From JAVBKB01 sp031554275 (GTDB lineage Bacteria > Bacillota > Bacilli > JARBTR01), in assembly GCA_031554275.1 (NCBI GenBank), contig JAVBKB010000043.1, positions 1 to 10,618 on the forward strand: DNA of 10,618 bases, in the 5' to 3' direction. The position numbers and the translations under genes are program-made. Shown piece by piece: positions 6,819 through 10,618 of this stretch. The notes under the pieces are model-generated. The model was not told where the DNA came from, did no database searches, and saw only the letters and a program-made list of their open reading frames with translations. Within the stretch, counting starts at the first letter, position 1, and every line of letters begins with the position of its first letter.

Positions 6819-6855
6819 AAAAAGCAATTGATTAAGTCAGTACTCAATTGCTTTT
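6819..6855 (-). terminator. Terminator after the carbohydrate-binding lipoprotein gene
   Basis: AAAAGCAATTGA (6820-6831) and TCAATTGCTTTT (6844-6855) form a perfect 12-bp stem with a 12-nt loop. Read leftward the stem ends in five T residues. It separates the surface-gene transcript from the two-component operon. Confidence 0.75.
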
Positions 6856-6860
6856 CGTAA

Positions 6861-7022
6861 TGCTATTGCTTACCTCGATACCGATCTCGGTCAGCGAATC
6901 CGCTACTGCTTACTGCGATTTCCATTCGAGCAGCGAATTCGCCATTTTGCTATTGCTTACCCGATACTGATCTCGGTCAGCGAATCCACCATTCTGCTAC
7001 TGCTTACCCCGATTTCCATTCG
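6861..7022. repeat. Imperfect tandem repeat, period 87 bp, at the 3' end of the lipoprotein gene
   Basis: Copy A (6861-6947) and copy B (6948-7022) both start TGCTATTGCTTACC, continue with CGATACYGATCTCGGTCAG and CGAATCC, then GCTACTGCTTAC and GATTTCCATTCG. Copy B has eight extra bases (ACCATTCT) and ends inside the lipoprotein gene, covering its stop codon and last eight codons. Each unit is itself built from two half-units of about 40 bp, both ending in GCTAYTGCTTAC. Copy A holds a perfect ACCGA-TC-TCGGT hairpin, so the repeat resembles a small structured intergenic element. It lies between the stop codon and the terminator. Confidence 0.75.
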
Positions 7023-8271
7023 GCGGACCACCCATGCCACCATTTGCGCCACCTGGGCCGCCGTTGCCGCCCATACCGCCATTGCCACCGCCAGGACCAC
7101 CCATACCGCCATTGCCATAAGAGACATTGATGCTATCAGTAGTAAATTCACCAAGTGTTGTGCCTGTGGTGTAGTTTCCATCCTGATATGCACCATCAAC
7201 TAGTTTCCCGCTATGTGAACCACCTGTTTTGATAGTATATGTTTCTTTTGCTACTAGCTTTGGAGAGCTATAGAAAACACTTGAGTAACTATTTGCTGCT
7301 TCAAAGGTGCCAATTTCTTTACCATCCTTCGAAGAGATATTCATGATTGTGCCTTTCTGCTGAGCAGAGTAGATATAGACTGATTGTTGCTTTGAGTTGG
7401 GATCAATAATTGTAGCCATGTTTCCACCAGTAGCAAAGATTTCACCGCCATTAATGCTTACAGTGTAGTCACCATCGCCGGCATCGATTGGACCATTGGC
7501 ATTGTTTCCTGAGGCTACATAGATTGTGCCACCGTTAATCACCATATCTGCATTTGAGTCCAAACCATCCCCGTTGCCCAGTGTATAGATATTGCCATTG
7601 TTAATGATTAAGCCATCGCCAGCATTAATTGCGTCATCTTTTGCTGTGACTTTGATCGTTCCGCTATTAATGAGTAGAATGTCATTACTTTCGATTCCAT
7701 CAGCACTATTGGCGTTAACTATTAAAGACCCTTCGCCATTAATAGTTAAGTCATCTTCGCAATATAACGATGCAGTATCATGTGAGCCCCCATCCGTAAC
7801 TACATTTTCTGTACCTGCTTTTAAGGTCAGGGTTGTAATTTTGTCATCCTCGGCATAAATTGCTGGACCTGATGAATTGGTAATGTTGACACCATTTAGT
7901 TCAATATTGACTTCTGCTTTGTCAGCCAAAATATGTAGCTGACCATTATCCAAAGTTCCACTCACCGTATAATTACCCGCTTTTGTGATGGTAACAATGT
8001 TGCCTTTCACTTCAGCGCCATCCCCATCAACAGTGATTGTACTACCTAAAGTGATTTCAGTTGCATTTGAAAAATCAGCCACTGGCACGATCTTTGCATC
8101 AGCTTCCGTCAAGTGCGCCTTTGCCGTTGAGGTAGAATTGTCTACGTTAGCTGTATTAGCGGACTTCGTATTTGCAGTGTTAGTTGTTCCTTCATTATTC
8201 GAATTGCCACAGCCCGTAATCAGCATAAGTAGTAGCACCATTGCTCCGATTGTTAATAGGTTTTTTTTCAT
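6997..8271 (-). CDS. Cthe_2159-type carbohydrate-binding beta-helix lipoprotein
   Basis: This is a 424-residue exported lipoprotein. The signal peptide ends in the lipobox LITGC, with C21 as the lipidated cysteine. It is followed by a Thr/Asn/Ser/Ala-rich spacer (about 22-55) and a right-handed beta-helix-like region (about 66-290) of repeating rungs: DDLTINGEGSL, DILLINSGTIKV, DGLIINNGNIY, ADMVINGGTIYV and YTVSINGGEIF. Acidic turns (DGIESND, DDAINAGD, DGLDSNAD, DAGDGD) recur between rungs and look like calcium sites. This is the pattern of the family founded by Clostridium thermocellum Cthe_2159, which binds cellulose- or pectin-like polysaccharides. A smaller region (about 295-385) and a Gly/Met/Asn/Pro tail (386-420, GGMGGPGGG type) complete it. 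AAAGGAG stands seven bases before the ATG. It lies downstream of a glycosyltransferase gene, which suggests that it binds a surface glycan; enzymatic activity is not indicated. Confidence 0.85.
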   Translation of the reverse strand: MKKNLLTIGAMVLLLMLITGCGNSNNEGTTNTANTKSANTANVDNSTSTAKAHLTEADAKIVPVADFSNATEITLGSTITVDGDGAEVKGNIVTITKAGNYTVSGTLDNGQLHILADKAEVNIELNGVNITNSSGPAIYAEDDKITTLTLKAGTENVVTDGGSHDTASLYCEDDLTINGEGSLIVNANSADGIESNDILLINSGTIKVTAKDDAINAGDGLIINNGNIYTLGNGDGLDSNADMVINGGTIYVASGNNANGPIDAGDGDYTVSINGGEIFATGGNMATIIDPNSKQQSVYIYSAQQKGTIMNISSKDGKEIGTFEAANSYSSVFYSSPKLVAKETYTIKTGGSHSGKLVDGAYQDGNYTTGTTLGEFTTDSINVSYGNGGMGGPGGGNGGMGGNGGPGGANGGMGGPPNGNRGKQ

Positions 8272-8309
8272 TAGTAAGCTCCTTTTAAAAAATTTAAGTT
8301 ATTAAATCA

Positions 8310-8337
8310 AATGTAATCTGTAATCATGAATAGTCAA
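8310..8337 (-). promoter_or_regulatory. Proximal promoter of the lipoprotein gene with a heptamer repeat
   Basis: On the minus strand TTGACT (8332-8337) and TACATT (8310-8315) are 16 bp apart. Two head-to-tail copies of GATTACA (plus strand TGTAATC, 8312-8318 and 8319-8325) overlap the -10 box and spacer and could be an operator. This promoter lies about 40 bp from the gene start. Confidence 0.45.
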
Positions 8338-8353
8338 TGATCATCTCGTGAAA

Positions 8354-8388
8354 ATTGTACCATCTTCCGCACACAAAACCATCACAAA
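8354..8388 (-). promoter_or_regulatory. Distal extended -10 promoter of the lipoprotein gene with phased TTTGTG repeats
   Basis: On the minus strand TGGTACAAT gives an extended -10 (TACAAT at 8354-8359), and no good -35 box is present. Instead TTTGTG occurs twice, at 8383-8388 and 8372-8377 (plus strand CACAAA), exactly 11 bp apart and bracketing the -35 position. The upstream copy reads TTTGTGATGG, nearly the same as TTTGTGATAG in the glycosyltransferase promoter. A weak -35 box with helically phased direct repeats suggests activation by an OmpR-type regulator. Confidence 0.5.
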
Positions 8389-8427
8389 GCAAAAGTTCTA
8401 TTTGGCTGTCCTCGGAAAATCAACATT

Positions 8428-9504
8428 TTAACTAATCAACCTTTCTTCCTTTGTTGTTACTTGTCTATGTGCCTTTACCTGATTTTTTTTAATTTGAAAC
8501 ACTAGCAATCGCTGAGCACAGAAGCTAAAGATGCAAAGGGCAATTTCTGTTGTGATTTTCGCGATAGTCAGTGGCATGCCTACGGTTAGATTGAAGAAGG
8601 AAATCAGATAGTAGTTTGCGACTAGAATCACGACTGCTAGCAGGATGTAACGCGGCAGGGATTGACTCGTTTTCACTTTCCTGTTGGTATTGAAAATGTA
8701 CTTGTTGTTCATGGTGTAGTTGAAAGTAGCGCTGCAAAGTCGAGCAACAACAACCGACAATAACAAATTTGTTGTAAACAAGCTGAGTACCAATAGCAAT
8801 ACCAAGTCAATTGCTGCCGATAGAAGGGAGGTAGCACTGAACTTTAGGAGTGGCCAATATACCCGAGCTGAATCTTGAAAAGTTCTAAAGTGAGACGAGT
8901 GATTCGTTTCTGAGTAAATGGTTTTGATTGCGAGCTCAGTCATTGGAATGTCTTTCGAATGGGCAGCCACCAACAAATTCATTTCATATTCGAAGCGATC
9001 ACCAGGAACGGATAGAAGAAAATCGAATAGCGAAGCAGAGTACCCGCGCAAGCCTGTTTGTGTATCTTGAATATCAATTCCTGTTAGGAAGCGGAAAACA
9101 TACTTGGTCACTGTGTTTCCGAATTTACTTCGCATGGGCACCTTCCCATCGAATTTACGACCACCTAATATGATAACGTCATGCAGCTGCTTGGTTTCTT
9201 CAGCAACGCTCAGGATGTCTTTCGGCAAATGCTGACCATCACAATCAGCACACACAACACCATCGGTTTCACCAATAGCCTTCAAATAACGAAACCCGGT
9301 TTTCAATGCAGCACCTTTTCCGCTATTCTCCGAATGGACAATGACATGACAACCTAAACTACTAGCCTTTGTAAAAATCGATTGAAACTCCGGACCACTG
9401 CTGTCATCAACAATAATAATTTGCTCATTTGTGATCTTTTGTAAGTCTTGTATCAGCTTAATCATTTTCAAATTTGGTTCATAGGCAGGAATTAGTATTT
9501 TCAT
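8428..9504 (-). CDS. GT2 glycosyltransferase fused to a GtrA-like membrane domain
   Basis: This 358-residue protein has two parts. Residues 1-210 are a GT-A fold family 2 glycosyltransferase of the polyprenyl-phosphate sugar transferase (DPM1-like) type. It has the N-terminal ILIPAYEP, the IIIVDDSSG strand, NSGKGAALKTGF, the metal-binding D87-C-D89 motif (VCADCDGQHLP), DTQTGLRGYS and RFEYEMNLL. Residues about 217-337 form a four-helix GtrA-like domain. Such proteins probably charge undecaprenyl phosphate with a sugar and help flip it for modification of wall polymers or surface glycans. The sugar is not deducible. AGGAGG is nine bases before the ATG. No terminator is visible in the 156 bases before the lipoprotein gene, so read-through into it is likely in addition to the lipoprotein's own promoters. 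Confidence 0.92.
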   Translation of the reverse strand: MKILIPAYEPNLKMIKLIQDLQKITNEQIIIVDDSSGPEFQSIFTKASSLGCHVIVHSENSGKGAALKTGFRYLKAIGETDGVVCADCDGQHLPKDILSVAEETKQLHDVIILGGRKFDGKVPMRSKFGNTVTKYVFRFLTGIDIQDTQTGLRGYSASLFDFLLSVPGDRFEYEMNLLVAAHSKDIPMTELAIKTIYSETNHSSHFRTFQDSARVYWPLLKFSATSLLSAAIDLVLLLVLSLFTTNLLLSVVVARLCSATFNYTMNNKYIFNTNRKVKTSQSLPRYILLAVVILVANYYLISFFNLTVGMPLTIAKITTEIALCIFSFCAQRLLVFQIKKNQVKAHRQVTTKEERLIS

Positions 9505-9538
9505 TGTACAGGTCCTCCTTAATAATGTCGTTACTATT

Positions 9539-9593
9539 AGTATAGAAAGTCATTGTGATAGGTTTGTGATAGTAGGGAACATGTTTTGTGATA
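9539..9593 (-). promoter_or_regulatory. Glycosyltransferase promoter with three phased TTGTGATA repeats
   Basis: The minus-strand -10 is TATACT (9539-9544), with no consensus -35. Three exact copies of TTGTGATA (plus strand) lie at 9553-9560, 9564-9571 and 9586-9593, spaced 11 and 22 bp apart, that is one and two helical turns. The middle one covers the -35 position. This is the usual architecture of an OmpR/PhoB-family activator site. Because the repeats lie between divergent genes they could also act on the rightward gene; TGGTATAAC (9612-9620) is a possible plus-strand extended -10. Confidence 0.6.
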
Positions 9594-9637
9594 ATTGGTG
9601 GGAATAAAGGGTGGTATAACGGCGAAGGGTAAAACTG

Positions 9638-9696
9638 AGATTTAATTTAGATTTATTCGTTTTTCGTGGGCTTGCAATGTCGAAAAAAACAATAAA
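9638..9696. repeat. Second 11-bp-phased repeat and an imperfect inverted repeat
   Basis: AGATTTA occurs at 9638-9644 and again 11 bp later at 9649-9655. Immediately after it an imperfect inverted repeat pairs TTTATTCGTTTTTCG (9652-9666) with CGAAAAAAACAATAAA (9681-9696). It lies just upstream of the consensus promoter of the small peptide gene and may be an operator or an old terminator. Confidence 0.35.
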
Positions 9697-9725
9697 TTGA
9701 CAAAAAAGGGTGAGTGGCATAGAAT
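9697..9725 (+). promoter_or_regulatory. Consensus sigma-A promoter for the small secreted peptide gene
   Basis: TTGACA (9697-9702) and TAGAAT (9720-9725) are exactly 17 bp apart. The expected start is near 9732, about 36 bases before the ATG at 9768. It is one of the strongest promoters in the window. Confidence 0.75.
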
Positions 9726-9767
9726 TTTAAACAAAAAAAACATTCCGAAAAGGAAGTGGGAGATTGT

Positions 9768-9881
9768 ATGAAGAAGGTCTATTATACATTTATCATGTTG
9801 ATGACACTCGTAATCAGCATGAGCTCTAGCATACAAGTGTACGCCGAGAGAGACTGTAACAAACTTTGTGCTAATTCCTAG
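9768..9881 (+). CDS. Small secreted peptide ORF, complete at 37 residues or truncated by an insertion
   Basis: This short ORF has a consensus promoter, a ribosome binding site (GGGAG, 9758-9762, five bases before the ATG) and a clear export signal: MKK, a hydrophobic core YYTFIMLMTLVISM, and a cleavage site after VYA (residue 26). What remains after cleavage is ERDCNKLCANS, 11 residues with two cysteines, then TAG. If complete, it is a tiny secreted cysteine-containing peptide, possibly a signal or bacteriocin-like molecule. Alternatively the mature part was cut off by an IS256-type insertion. GACTGTAACAAACTTTG at 9852-9868 looks like the end of such an element and lies inside the last codons, in which case only the signal peptide is original. 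I cannot decide between these. I do not recognise the family. Confidence 0.5.
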   Translation: MKKVYYTFIMLMTLVISMSSSIQVYAERDCNKLCANS

Positions 9882-9933
9882 AATGGCAAGAAGCAAAACA
9901 ATTATTAAAAAGGTGTTCCAGGTGGGTATACAA

Positions 9934-10618
9934 GGACTGTATCACAACTCTGAGGATGCCCACAATTTACGTTTTAGAGCTCGTTTTCGGAGAAGATGTT
10001 CAGTTGTGCGAGAATCATGTCCCAGCCTCTGTAACGCATTTTCCACTTCTCTTGAATCTTCTCTGAAGCCAAGTATAACATTTTGAGTAAGCTCTGCTCA
10101 GTGGGAAATACTGCCTTGGTCTTCGTTACTTTGCGGAACTGACGATGCAAAGCCTCAATCGCATTAGTTGTGTAGATAATCTTCCTGATCTCTGGTGGGT
10201 AGGCAAAGAAAGTGGCAAGGCTGTCCCAGTTGTTTTCCCAGCTCTTTATGGCATTAGGATATTTTCTGTTCCATTTCTCTTTTAACTCTTCAAGATGATT
10301 CAGTGCTTCGTCCTCAGTACTTGCCCGATAGATTAGTTTCAAATCTGCCATAAAGGCTTTGATATCAACGTAAGACACATATCTTGTGCTAGAGCGAATC
10401 TGGTGAATGATACAACGTTGCACAGACGATTTAGGGAATGTAGCTTGAATGGCTTCTCGAAAACCGTTCAGTCCATCTACACAGAAGATACCGACATGTT
10501 CAACCCCGCGGTTCTTCATCTCGTTCAGGACAGAAAGCCAGAATTTCGACGATTCTGCCTGCCCAATCCAAATCCCAAGAATGTCTTTATAGCCATCCAT
10601 ATTCACACCCAAAACAAC
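9934..10618 (-). mobile_element. IS256-family insertion sequence, transposase 3' side, cut by the window edge
   Basis: The transposase identifies the family. GGACTGTATCACAACTC, starting at 9934 and 40 bp beyond the transposase stop codon, is the best candidate terminal inverted repeat, by its position and its GACTGT start. A similar sequence, GACTGTAACAAACTTTG, at 9852 could instead be the true end or the relic of a second element. The other end lies outside the window, so neither the inverted repeat nor the target duplication can be confirmed. Confidence 0.65.
9974..10618 (-). CDS. IS256-family transposase (mutator type), C-terminal half, partial at the window edge
   Basis: The 214 visible residues are the C-terminal half of a DDE transposase that normally has about 400 residues. 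The start lies beyond the right edge, and the first visible residues, VVLGVNMDGYKDILG, are internal. Family features are LGVNMDGYKDILGIW, the second catalytic aspartate in FCVDGLNGF, the conserved CIIHQIR motif and the catalytic glutamate in YTTNAIEALHRQFRK, followed by the usual C-terminal tail ending NELstop. The first catalytic aspartate should lie just outside. No frameshift is seen, so the element may be active. It points towards, and has probably disturbed, the small secreted peptide gene. Confidence 0.93.
   Translation of the reverse strand, partial: VVLGVNMDGYKDILGIWIGQAESSKFWLSVLNEMKNRGVEHVGIFCVDGLNGFREAIQATFPKSSVQRCIIHQIRSSTRYVSYVDIKAFMADLKLIYRASTEDEALNHLEELKEKWNRKYPNAIKSWENNWDSLATFFAYPPEIRKIIYTTNAIEALHRQFRKVTKTKAVFPTEQSLLKMLYLASEKIQEKWKMRYRGWDMILAQLNIFSENEL

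Noticed and set aside
6861..7022. CRISPR-like array
   Set aside because: There are only two long imperfect copies, one overlaps a coding end, and there are no unique spacers of constant length.
6957..7199. Minus-strand 80-residue frame rich in Met/Val/Ala
   Set aside because: It is an out-of-frame reading of the Gly/Met-rich tail and 3' repeat of the lipoprotein gene.
9642..9896. Minus-strand 84-residue frame across the promoter and signal-peptide region
   Set aside because: It runs antisense to a consensus promoter and a signal peptide, has no ribosome binding site and resembles nothing I know.
9868..10086. Plus-strand frame containing MARSKTIIKKVFQVG
   Set aside because: It runs into the antisense of the transposase gene, and the start lacks a ribosome binding site. 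The basic stretch is too short to assign.

Overview
The window looks like AT-rich DNA of a Bacillota (Firmicutes) genome, probably class Bacilli. The evidence is strong AGGAGG-type ribosome binding sites, sigma-A promoters with TTGACA/TATAAT boxes, T-tailed hairpin terminators, a lipobox lipoprotein and Gram-positive family types. I cannot name the genus.

Left edge (1-682). There is no intact gene here. A textbook leftward promoter overlaps a near-perfect palindrome with a CopY/BlaI-type TACAnnTGTA core and serves a gene outside the window. Next to it lie two unrelated gene remnants: the C-terminal end of a prepilin peptidase (+) and about 31 codons of the B12-binding domain of a fused isobutyryl-CoA mutase, IcmF (-).

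Membrane/lipid block (683-4462, +). Three integral membrane proteins of the YwaF/TIGR02206 (TMEM164-like) family occur with one membrane-anchored metallo-beta-lactamase-fold enzyme that closely matches NAPE-hydrolysing phospholipase D. The layout is [TMEM164-like]-[NAPE-PLD-like]-terminator, then a promoter and a tandem pair of TMEM164-like genes joined by a 1-nt overlap, then a bidirectional terminator. I infer a membrane phospholipid acyl-remodelling module. This is the most interesting candidate system here.

Sensor/surface block (9504 down to 4607, all -). The order of transcription is a GT2-GtrA glycosyltransferase, a Cthe_2159-type carbohydrate-binding beta-helix lipoprotein, a terminator, then an OmpR-family response regulator and its histidine kinase. 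Both surface-gene promoters carry 11-bp-phased direct repeats with a TTTGTG core, the spacing expected for OmpR-type regulators, so the adjacent two-component system may control them. The kinase has lost the glycines of its last ATP-lid (G3) box. An 87-bp imperfect tandem repeat follows, and overlaps, the 3' end of the lipoprotein gene.

Right edge (9505-10618). A consensus promoter and ribosome binding site drive a tiny secreted-peptide ORF that is either complete at 37 residues or cut by the neighbouring insertion sequence. The window ends inside an IS256-family element whose transposase (-) runs off the edge.
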